Shown here: positions 57,692-64,000 of the stretch, in pieces
Layout of the letters: the number at the start of each line of letters is the position of its first letter
Position numbering within the stretch: position 1 is the stretch's first letter
Origin: Candidatus Mycobacterium methanotrophicum
GTDB lineage: Bacteria; Actinomycetota; Actinomycetes; Mycobacteriales; Mycobacteriaceae
Length of the DNA stretch: 64,000 nt
NCBI RefSeq assembly: GCF_023515995.1
Contig: NZ_CP097320.1
Coordinates: 1,488,001 to 1,552,000, forward strand
Reading direction: 5' to 3'
Translations under genes and position numbers: made by a program
Notes under the pieces: generated by a model
The model's input: only the letters and a program-made list of their open reading frames with translations
What the model was told of the DNA's origin: nothing
Databases searched by the model: none

Positions 57692-58498
57692 CTATTCCTT
57701 CACGATTACTGGGTCGCCGACATTGACGGTGTTGAAGTACCACTCTGCGTCGGCGGGGCTGAGGCTGATGCACCCATGGCTGACGTTTTCAAGCCCCAGG
57801 GAATTGACAGCCCATGGCGCCGAGTGCACGAAGATCCCGCGACGGGTGATGCGAACGGCGTAATCCACCGGGACCCGGTAACCCGCGGGATCGGTGAGCG
57901 GAACCCCGACGCTGCTCGAATCCATCAGCACGGAGCGGTCTTTAGAGAGCACGGTGTAAACCCCGACAGGCGTCGGAAAGTCCGGTCGCCCCAGTGAAGC
58001 CGGCATCACTCCGTCTTCTCCCCAGTGAGGCTGGTGATGCGGCGCGGGCCGTGGCGGCGGTGGCGCCGCGCCGTTCCCGTCGATGCTGACGGTGAACGTG
58101 TGCTCGGAGATGTCAGCGACGCCCAGGACGGCAGGGCCGGTTTTGAAGTCTGTCGACAGGGGGCCCACGGAGAGCGCCACCGCGGTGTGCGCCAGCCAGA
58201 ATCGGTCCGGAATCCACTGCACCACGTCGTCGTCGAGCCATTCGAATTTTCCGGTCATCGCAGGTGTCGAGGTGATTTTGACAGCGCGCTCAGCCGCGGA
58301 CCGGTTGCCGACAGGCGCGCTGAACGTCACCACGACGGGGTGCGCCACGCCCACCACCTCGTTTGCCGTTGGAAGCACAGATGCGATGGCAAACCTGGAT
58401 GATCGGTGGGCTGCCGCCAGGCTGACGCCGGCGGGTCTCCCGACCACGCTCGCAGCGACCACGCTCAATGCAAGAAGACACTGCGCAAACGCCCGCAT
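57692..58498 (-). CDS. L,D-transpeptidase with Ig-like domain
   Basis: The 268-residue exported protein has a signal peptide, an Ig-like domain (residues ~45-130: NEVVGVAHPVVVTFSAPV) and a YkuD catalytic domain (FPTPVGVYTVLSK, GIFVHSAPWAVNSLGLENVS and SHGCISLSPADAEWYF with catalytic Cys and His). It forms 3-3 cross-links in peptidoglycan and is carbapenem-sensitive as a class. The short Ig-plus-YkuD layout resembles the LdtA (Rv0116c) type. Just upstream in its reading direction lies a 368-bp gap. Confidence 0.92.
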   Translation of the reverse strand: MRAFAQCLLALSVVAASVVGRPAGVSLAAAHRSSRFAIASVLPTANEVVGVAHPVVVTFSAPVGNRSAAERAVKITSTPAMTGKFEWLDDDVVQWIPDRFWLAHTAVALSVGPLSTDFKTGPAVLGVADISEHTFTVSIDGNGAAPPPPRPAPHHQPHWGEDGVMPASLGRPDFPTPVGVYTVLSKDRSVLMDSSSVGVPLTDPAGYRVPVDYAVRITRRGIFVHSAPWAVNSLGLENVSHGCISLSPADAEWYFNTVNVGDPVIVKE

Positions 58499-58866
58499 GG
58501 CCCCGACCCCTTTATTGACACATTTTCAATAGGATTCAACAGGAATCGTAGGGACACTGGCAGGCGAAACTGCCAGGGCACATTAGCGTTTTGATGACAT
58601 TTTCATCACGGTTTGACCACGGCGAGTTTTGCAACGCTGTGAGAAACCGCCAGGCCACTGCCGGGCACTTATCGCCTGACCGCTCACCCACCAACGCTTA
58701 GGCCACCCTAACTTCTGCCCTCTCCCGCATATCACACCTCTTGCATACAGGTCACGAGGTGGTAACGTTTTGTCCCAACGTAATTGTTGGCAGGGGTGGA
58801 GCGTTGGAAGCTGACTCGAAGGTCGCCCCCTCAAGACCCCGGTCTGTACGGGTTGTGACACGACCC
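58499..58866. other. Intergenic gap upstream of the L,D-transpeptidase gene
   Basis: 368 bp, relatively AT-rich around 58500-58560. It should contain the promoter of the transpeptidase gene. I see no gene, RNA or clear repeat. Confidence 0.5.
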
Positions 58867-59100
58867 TTACCGGTGCGCGCCCCTATTCACGCCGGCGTTG
58901 GCCTTGCGCAGCATGAGCTCGGCGAGGTCGATAGCCCGGGTTCCCACGGGCACGTCCGGATGACCTTTTTCACCGTCAAGGACCTCGACGCCGACGATGA
59001 TGTTCGACGCGATGCCGACAGCCCGAAAGCCGTTACACACCGCGGCGTCGGGCTGGGCAGGCGGTGGCCCATGGCTGTTGACCGTCTCTCTCGGTGGCGA
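58867..59100 (-). pseudogene. Unassigned coding remnant
   Basis: A minus frame reads AAVCNGFRAVGIASNIIVGV and EVLDGEKGHPDVPVGTRAID then LAELMLRKANAGVNRGAHR to TAA 58867-58869. Composition is convincingly protein-like, but no start codon precedes it in frame; an adjoining frame upstream (MQANTVACSGPSAPP, VTIKRSVVATERDG) may be its 5' part after a shift. I do not recognise the family. Confidence 0.4.
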
Positions 59101-59371
59101 CCACGGACCGCTTGATCGTCACCGGGGGCGCCGACGGACCGCTACAGGCGACGGTGTTCGCCTGCATCATCAGCGTGCACATGAATGCCGGACTCCCCGG
59201 TGAGCGCCCCGCCACGGCCAGCGGATCGTGGGCATGGTGACGGCCGAATCCTTGATTGTCGTCCACACTGACGATCGGCGGCCAGATAGGTTGGCCCCAA
59301 CACGAATTGGCCCCTGACGGAATCCGCTTGTGGTAGGCAAAGCTGATGAACCATGACTGTCGACCGCAGCG

Positions 59372-59944
59372 GTGATCGTCACCCGAACCGCCGAGCTGGC
59401 CGAGGACCATCTCAACGCTGGCACGCTGCACTGCCCACGGTGCGCCGGCCGGCTCGCCAAATGGGGGTTTGGCCGGCGCCGCACGATCCGCTCCCACGGC
59501 ACGGCGACAGTGACGCTGCGACCACGGCGGGTGCGCTGCCCGGACTGCGAATCCACCCACATCGTGTTGCCGGCGGCATTCCAGGCCCGCCATGCCGACA
59601 CCACAGCGGTGATCGGCCAGGCACTGCTGCACGAGGTCAACGGACTGGGCTACCGGCGCATCGCCGCCCGCATCCACCGATCCGAGTCGACCGTGCGTCG
59701 CTGGCTGCGTCGCGCCGCACCCAAGCACCTGCACTGGATGTACCAGCGTGGCGCGCAGCGGCTGATCGAGGTAGCCCCCGACGTCTTCGGTGAACTGCGA
59801 TTCGTCGGCCACCAACTGCGCGACACCCTGTCGGTGCTTTGTGCCGCCGCCTACTGGGACCGCCACCGGCTCGGCTTGCCCGACCCGCCCTGGACGATGG
59901 TCGGCATCTACACCCTGGGCAGGCTGCTCGCCCCGCCAGACTGA
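59372..59944 (+). CDS. DUF6431-like zinc-ribbon/HTH protein, transposase-associated
   Basis: The 190-residue protein starts at GTG 59372. It has a zinc ribbon (LHCPRCAGRLAKWGFG, VRCPDCEST) followed by a homeodomain-like HTH (GLGYRRIAARIHRSESTVRRWLRR). This matches actinobacterial DUF6431 proteins, which often accompany a DDE integrase. No such partner follows here, so it is probably an orphan of a decayed mobile element. Confidence 0.65.
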   Translation: MIVTRTAELAEDHLNAGTLHCPRCAGRLAKWGFGRRRTIRSHGTATVTLRPRRVRCPDCESTHIVLPAAFQARHADTTAVIGQALLHEVNGLGYRRIAARIHRSESTVRRWLRRAAPKHLHWMYQRGAQRLIEVAPDVFGELRFVGHQLRDTLSVLCAAAYWDRHRLGLPDPPWTMVGIYTLGRLLAPPD

Positions 59945-60591
59945 TCGCGCCACTTCCCCGGGTGCATCGACCCCGAGGGGCCTCGCCGTGCCGGCACCTC
60001 GCACCACCGCGTCGATCCTGCCCGCCAACCCTTTCGTCGTCACCAACAACGCCGGATCGCGGCGTCATCACAGCCACGACCGCGTCACCCCGCCGAGCAC
60101 CGAGTCACCCTGCCCAAGAACGGCCAGAAACTCGTCGTCAATCACCGTGACGCCGTCATCGTCATCCTCAGCGACGGCCAACACATGGCAAGCCAGCGGG
60201 GAAGCCGTGGGTGTTGGGCCATCACGGCGTGGATGAAGGTGTGATGGGGGATCGGGATTGTCTCCGCGCGTCACCGCGCAGCGCGTCATGGGCTTTCAAT
60301 TGCTCTGCACCGCAATGTATTCGCTTCTCGCCCTGGAGAAGCCAGGTGGTCGACCGGCACCGACGCCACCCCATCCGGATGGGGCTAGCATAGCAACATT
60401 TAACCTTAGTCAGTCTTATTAGACCTGCCCGCAACAATGCCCGGTGACGCGGCGCTAACCGCAACAGCACCGATGCTCCGGTTCCTTGGAAGCGGAACGC
60501 GTGTCGCACGCAGCGGTTCACGACCGCCGACGCGGGGTTTTGCGCCCGCCATCGTTCCGCAAGTCGTTCCTCTTAAGTATATTCTAAAATA
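59945..60591. other. 650-bp gap, no confident gene
   Basis: One plus-strand frame (AEHRVTLPKNGQKLVVNHRD, 60090-60243) looks protein-like but has no start and no recognised family. The rest shows only poor open frames. The last 60 bp are AT-rich (TATATTCTAAAATAA) and precede the resolvase remnant. Confidence 0.45.
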
Positions 60592-60619
60592 ACCGTACGC
60601 TGGTGACTTCCGGTACGGT
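60592..60619. repeat. Short inverted repeat upstream of the resolvase remnant
   Basis: ACCGTAC (60592-60598) and GTACGGT (60613-60619) face each other across 14 bases, ending 7 bases before the ATG. This is the usual position of a resolvase res subsite. Weak evidence. Confidence 0.4.
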
Positions 60620-60625
60620 ATCGGC

Positions 60626-60890
60626 ATGGGAACCGGTCAGGAACGCCCACTACGCGGACTCGAACTCAGTTACTCCCGGGTGTCTACGACCAAGCAGAGC
60701 CTAGAACGCCAGCTCGACGCACTCACTGCCGCCGGCATCCCCGCCTCGCGGGATCTACAGCGACAAGAAGACCGGCCGTACCGTCGATCGGCCCGGGCTG
60801 ACGAAGCTGCTCGGCTACGCCCGCGAGGGCGACACCATCGTGGTGCACACTCTGGACCGGCTGGGCCGCAATCTGCGCGAGGTGATGCTC
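60626..60890 (+). pseudogene. Serine recombinase (resolvase) N-terminal half, frameshifted and truncated
   Basis: ATG 60626 leads into [20 protein letters not shown] with the catalytic Ser of YSRVST, and [12 protein letters not shown]. One extra G near 60754 shifts the frame; the continuation [20 protein letters not shown] then [15 protein letters not shown] is intact in another frame. The protein is cut after that motif, losing the C-terminal DNA-binding domain. The open frame that runs on into the next gene is a coincidence. Confidence 0.82.
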
Positions 60891-60961
60891 GCCCGCTATG
60901 CCGCCAAAGCCGGCCTCGCGCACAACATGCCGCCACACCGGCTGCTCACGGTGTCGTGGCG

Positions 60962-61648
60962 GTGGTCAGTAGTGTGCGCAGATGGGCTGCGGGGCTGGGT
61001 TTGGCTGGTGGGGCGGTGGCGGCTGCTGCGATGATCGGGGTCGCCGGGACGCCGGTGGCCCGCGCCGATGTCATCGATGTTTTGTTGACTCAGGCTGAGG
61101 GCGACTTCAACGATGCCGCCAGCCTCTATTCTGGTATTGATGCTTCGTTGCTCCCGGCGCAGAAGGCAGATATCGGCGGCGAGGTGTCGGGCCTGCAAAA
61201 AGAAAGCGATCTGATCTCGCAAATCCAGGCACAACAAGACGCGCTGCCTGAGGCTCTCCAATCCAACTCGCAGCTCGTCGGCGCCGACAACCAGCTCGCC
61301 ACGGCGTCTGGCGACATGCTCTCGGCGGTGAACACCACTGTGAACGCCGCCGACGCCGGCGACTACGCGACGGGGGCCACTTTCGCCGGTGAGCTGACCG
61401 GATACTTCGACCGACTTGATCTGGTCGGCACTGCGGTTTTGCAAGTCCTTCCCGCCGAACTCAACGCCGAATTCACCACCTTGTTCGTCGGTTTCCCCAA
61501 CGTCGAACCGATAAGCCCGGATGCCCTTGCAGACTCGGCTGGCGCACTTGACGCGTCGCCGGCCGCCGATCTCGCCGCCAGCCTGGACCCTGCCGCGGCG
61601 ATCGACCCATCCGTTTTCACCGACCTGCTCTCGTCAATCGGGTCATAG
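60962..61648 (+). CDS. Exported helical protein, function unknown
   Basis: The likely start is GTG 60962 (GTG 60956 or 60974 are alternatives), giving 228 residues. A signal peptide ends in [11 protein letters not shown], a typical mycobacterial cleavage region. The mature part is helical and Ala/Asp-rich ([39 protein letters not shown]) without Cys. The style matches small exported proteins of slow-growing mycobacteria with PE-like sequence, but no PE motif is present. Its 5' end abuts the resolvase remnant. Confidence 0.65.
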   Translation: MVSSVRRWAAGLGLAGGAVAAAAMIGVAGTPVARADVIDVLLTQAEGDFNDAASLYSGIDASLLPAQKADIGGEVSGLQKESDLISQIQAQQDALPEALQSNSQLVGADNQLATASGDMLSAVNTTVNAADAGDYATGATFAGELTGYFDRLDLVGTAVLQVLPAELNAEFTTLFVGFPNVEPISPDALADSAGALDASPAADLAASLDPAAAIDPSVFTDLLSSIGS

Positions 61649-61820
61649 CTCAGGGAAGCGCTGCGCGACTCGGGCCTTGGTGGCCTACCGCAGGTTGCGC
61701 AGCCCCGATGGTGAGGAGCCCGGCCCATCGGCGCGCCGATCACCCGCCGCCGGCCAGCCCAGTTGTTGTCGCCCATCAGCGTCCTGATTCACCCTTCCGC
61801 CGCGGTTTTAGCCGCGGCCA

Positions 61821-62132
61821 CTAGGTCGGCGTTTTGCGTGCGGCGCGTTGGGCGGCGCGGCGCTGCTGGCGGCTCAACACCACCTGCCCCTGCCCGCTGG
61901 CCTCGTGGCGCGGCCGGTCGGCGTCACCGGCCAACATCGCCTCCAACTGCGCGACCCGCGCCCGCAAACCGGCATCCTGTCGCAGCTGCTGGCGCAGCCG
62001 CTGCGTTTCCTCGCGGGTGTCCGCCCTTGCGATAGCGGAACGTTCAGGCAGCTTTACCGCAGTTTGATGTCGCGCGGGCGACTTTCGGGGCGGTGATTGA
62101 TGAAATGTCTGTCGGCGGCTGCGGCGGCTCAT
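61821..62132 (-). CDS. Short basic coiled-coil protein, hypothetical
   Basis: A 103-residue frame with a central heptad-like stretch (REETQRLRQQLRQDAGLRAR then VAQLEAMLAG) and a basic end (LSRQQRRAAQRAARK). No family recognised. It could be a fragment of a larger mobile-element protein. Start uncertain. Confidence 0.4.
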   Translation of the reverse strand: MSRRSRRQTFHQSPPRKSPARHQTAVKLPERSAIARADTREETQRLRQQLRQDAGLRARVAQLEAMLAGDADRPRHEASGQGQVVLSRQQRRAAQRAARKTPT

Positions 62133-62388
62133 TTGAAAGTGACCGGTGCAACGGTTTCAGCCGATGCCCCCACTGGCCGCCAGAGCTGGCGATGATCGCA
62201 CGTCATCATCTCCGCAGACCGCACCCGCGTGCAGATCCCCGGAGATGGGGTGGCCGCCTGACGAGCTGGGGCAAAAATTCGTGCTGAACTGACGAGACCG
62301 AATCTGAGGCATCTCGGTTCTCTAGATTCGAGACGCGCTCTGGGGCCACAGCAAGTGGCACCGCGAGCGCGACGGAGGCTGACCACTG

Positions 62389-62970
62389 TCACGACGGCGC
62401 CGCCGACTGTGCCCGGCTCGCCTCTTTCATGTATCGGCGGAGCAGGGTGTTGGCACTGTCGAGGTCGTCGCCTTGTTGGTCGACGAGTTCGGTGAGCCGC
62501 GCATTGGTCTCAAGCAACTCCGTGTTGTCGGCCCGCAGCTTCGTAACCAGGATTTCCAGATCGGCGATACGCGCGATCAGCTCGGACCGGTCGATCTGCT
62601 CGATCTCGGCGCCGAGGGTGCGCTGTAGCCGATCGCGGAGTTTGCGTTCGGATCGACGCAATTGGGTGATCTCCTGACGGGCCAGTTCGAGATCGGTGCG
62701 CAGGCTGTCGACAGAAGCCGATCGAGCGGTCGAGGCTGGCTGGGATGCTGAATTGGTTTGGTGGTTGATCGCTTCGGTGATGGCCTGTTTGAGGTCGCTG
62801 TTGTTGTAGAGCAGCCACGTGGAGACCTTTGCTTCCCGTGCCACACTCGCGAAACTGATCTGGTTTCCGTTCTTGACGAGGGTGGCCAGGGCTTGTTGGG
62901 TGCGTTCGTATTTCGTGCGACTGTCCAGGCGGCGCGCGGCGATGAGTTTGTCGGTGCGGGGGTCAGTCAT
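62389..62970 (-). CDS. DUF6262 (TnpC-like) coiled-coil accessory protein of a Tn554-type element
   Basis: With ATG 62970 (MTDPRTDKLIAARRLDSRTK) the protein has 193 residues; an upstream in-frame extension has poor composition. An N-terminal HTH-like part (ALATLVKNGNQISFASVAREAKVSTWLLYN) is followed by a long coiled coil (RRSERKLRDRLQRT, LEILVTKLRADNTELLETNARL). DUF6262 proteins are the third gene of Tn554-like transposons, after two tyrosine recombinases. It overlaps the end of the recombinase fragment by 8 bp. Confidence 0.82.
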   Translation of the reverse strand: MTDPRTDKLIAARRLDSRTKYERTQQALATLVKNGNQISFASVAREAKVSTWLLYNNSDLKQAITEAINHQTNSASQPASTARSASVDSLRTDLELARQEITQLRRSERKLRDRLQRTLGAEIEQIDRSELIARIADLEILVTKLRADNTELLETNARLTELVDQQGDDLDSANTLLRRYMKEASRAQSAAPS

Positions 62971-63418
62971 TGCCGTTGCTTGCACTGTCTGGCTGGCGCT
63001 GCGTGACGTAGAGCGGCAGTGAGTGGCAGTGCTGTTCTCGGGCTCGGCGGATGGTGCCGATCGCGGCATCGAGGCTGGCACGCTCTTCCGCGTCGAGCTG
63101 GGCGAGATTGGTGGTCATCTTCGCCAGGATGGATTCGAACATGGCCAGGTTGTAGCGGAGGTTGTCGACGACCTGCGGCGCGGCACACAGCTGCGCCTCC
63201 ATGATGTCGGCTTTGATCTTGCGGATCTCGGCTTCGATCTCGGGAATGTAGGACGGGTCGGGTCGGTAGTGGTCGCACCCGCCGCATTGGAACCGGATTG
63301 GGCAGGATCGGCCACCCGATTTGACGTTGGACGGCTCCACGCAGCCGCCGAGAAGTGTTGACACGGAACGTCGTTCGTATTCGATTTGATCAGCGGCAGG
63401 GCGCAAGGCACCGCGGTC
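62963..63418 (-). pseudogene. Tn554-type (TnpB-like) site-specific recombinase, C-terminal fragment
   Basis: The frame contains IEYERRSVSTLLGGCVEPSN, then CPIRFQCGGCDHYRPDPSYI and PEIEAEIRKIKADI. This is the Cys-rich tail (C-x-x-C-x-H) that follows the catalytic domain in Tn554 TnpB-like recombinases. The catalytic domain is missing because ISAs1 copy B begins at 63419. The gene pair with DUF6262 identifies the truncated element. Confidence 0.78.
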
Positions 63419-64000
63419 CAGGGTTCCGGCGTTGTTGACTTCCGGCTCTGTTACCTGCGGTGACGGACTTGGATAGTTCGGCGTTTCGCTGCGAGGCAGA
63501 CACGGGCTTCTCGAGGACGATTAAGTTTCCTGTGCTCGATCGTCCGGTTGGAGTCGCCCGTGCCTGCCCGTTCAGTATCACCCGAGCCGTCCGTCGCGGA
63601 GGCGCTGGATCGCTGGCGCGCCGGGGAGCGTGTCGACGTGGTGAGTTCGAAGTTCCGGGACGTGTTGGCGTCGGTTCCGGACCCGCGTGATCGGCGTGGA
63701 TGCCGCTACTCGCTGATGGCGCTGCTGGCGATCGCGATCCTGGCGACGGCGGCCGGAATGCGCGGGTACGCGGGATTCGCCACGTGGTCGCGGACTGCTC
63801 CAGAAGACGTGATGGCGCAGTTGGGGATTCGGTTCCGCTGCCCGAGCGAGAAGACGTTCCGTTCGGTGCTGTCTCGGCTGGATCCGGTTGATCTGGACCG
63901 CCGCTTGGGCGCCTACTTCACTACCCTGGCCGTCACGCAGGACGCAGCCGACGGCGGGCTGCTGGCGGTCGCGTTGGACGGCAAGACGCTGCGCGGTGCG
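63419..64000 (+). mobile_element. ISAs1-family element, copy B (runs off the window)
   Basis: Starts with CAGGGTTCCGGCGTTGTTGA and equals copy A (49829-50410) through the window end. It truncates the Tn554-type recombinase gene. Confidence 0.92.
63560..64000 (+). CDS. ISAs1-family transposase, copy B (3' end outside the window)
   Basis: GTG 63560 starts MPARSVSPEPSVAEALDRW as in copy A. The visible 147 codons include VPDPRDRRGCRYSLMALLAI and end in VALDGKTLRGA. Whether this copy is intact cannot be seen. Confidence 0.9.
   Translation, partial: MPARSVSPEPSVAEALDRWRAGERVDVVSSKFRDVLASVPDPRDRRGCRYSLMALLAIAILATAAGMRGYAGFATWSRTAPEDVMAQLGIRFRCPSEKTFRSVLSRLDPVDLDRRLGAYFTTLAVTQDAADGGLLAVALDGKTLRGA

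Noticed and set aside
60626..61648. A 340-residue resolvase-exported-protein fusion
   Set aside because: The resolvase part is frameshifted near 60754 and truncated; the long frame joins two unrelated sequences by chance, and the second protein has its own start and signal peptide.

Overview
The window comes from a mycobacterium, most likely a slow grower. It is GC-rich, carries actinobacterial hallmarks (whiB3, a CIRCE-controlled groES-groEL1 pair, PE-PPE, MmpS/MmpL, acrA1, choD, imuA'-imuB), and positions 1-39500 follow the Mycobacterium tuberculosis order Rv3433c to Rv3391 on the opposite strand. I do not assign a species.

Region 1 (1-15100) is core genome: an S9 peptidase, a PE-PPE-domain protein, a chain of tightly coupled genes (nnrD, gadB, alr, an alpha/beta hydrolase, tsaE, a tsaB-rimI fusion, tsaD) for NAD(P)HX repair, cell-wall D-alanine and tRNA t6A modification, then groES-groEL1. 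Region 2 (15100-21600) holds a toxin-antitoxin pair, an SDR, a cupin, a degenerate SodC-like lipoprotein, a lytic transglycosylase, whiB3 and the Rv3415c homologue. sigD is absent, and only a probable 3' scrap of its anti-sigma gene rsdA remains. Region 3 (21700-39500) is core: guaB2, guaB3, choD, a GH65 phosphorylase with its beta-phosphoglucomutase, guaA, the SOS mutasome genes imuA'-imuB, iunH and acrA1. It is interrupted by a cluster of decayed genes (peroxiredoxin-like, lactate monooxygenase, GH15, enolase-superfamily).

Region 4 (39500-64000) is accessory. A tetR-mmpS-mmpL operon has a broken mmpL. Next to it lies a 5.0-kb composite transposon bounded by identical inverted 943-bp IS copies. 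It splits a short DUF4062-like gene, and the two halves rejoin in frame once one 3-bp target duplication is removed. Beyond it an ISAs1-family element carries a complete Recombinase-in-Trio (RIT) element inside its transposase. A second copy of the same ISAs1 element enters at 63419, where it cuts a Tn554-type recombinase gene. Between them are a further IS with CTAG duplications at the stop codon of a repeat-containing exported protein, an L,D-transpeptidase, resolvase and IS3 scraps, and several exported or unassigned small proteins.

At least ten pseudogenes, many with one simple lesion, and at least six IS copies suggest a genome undergoing decay, or a few uncorrected indels in the assembly. 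The strongest new observations are the reconstructable composite transposon, the nested RIT-in-ISAs1 element, the apparent loss of sigD-rsdA, and the tsaB-rimI fusion.
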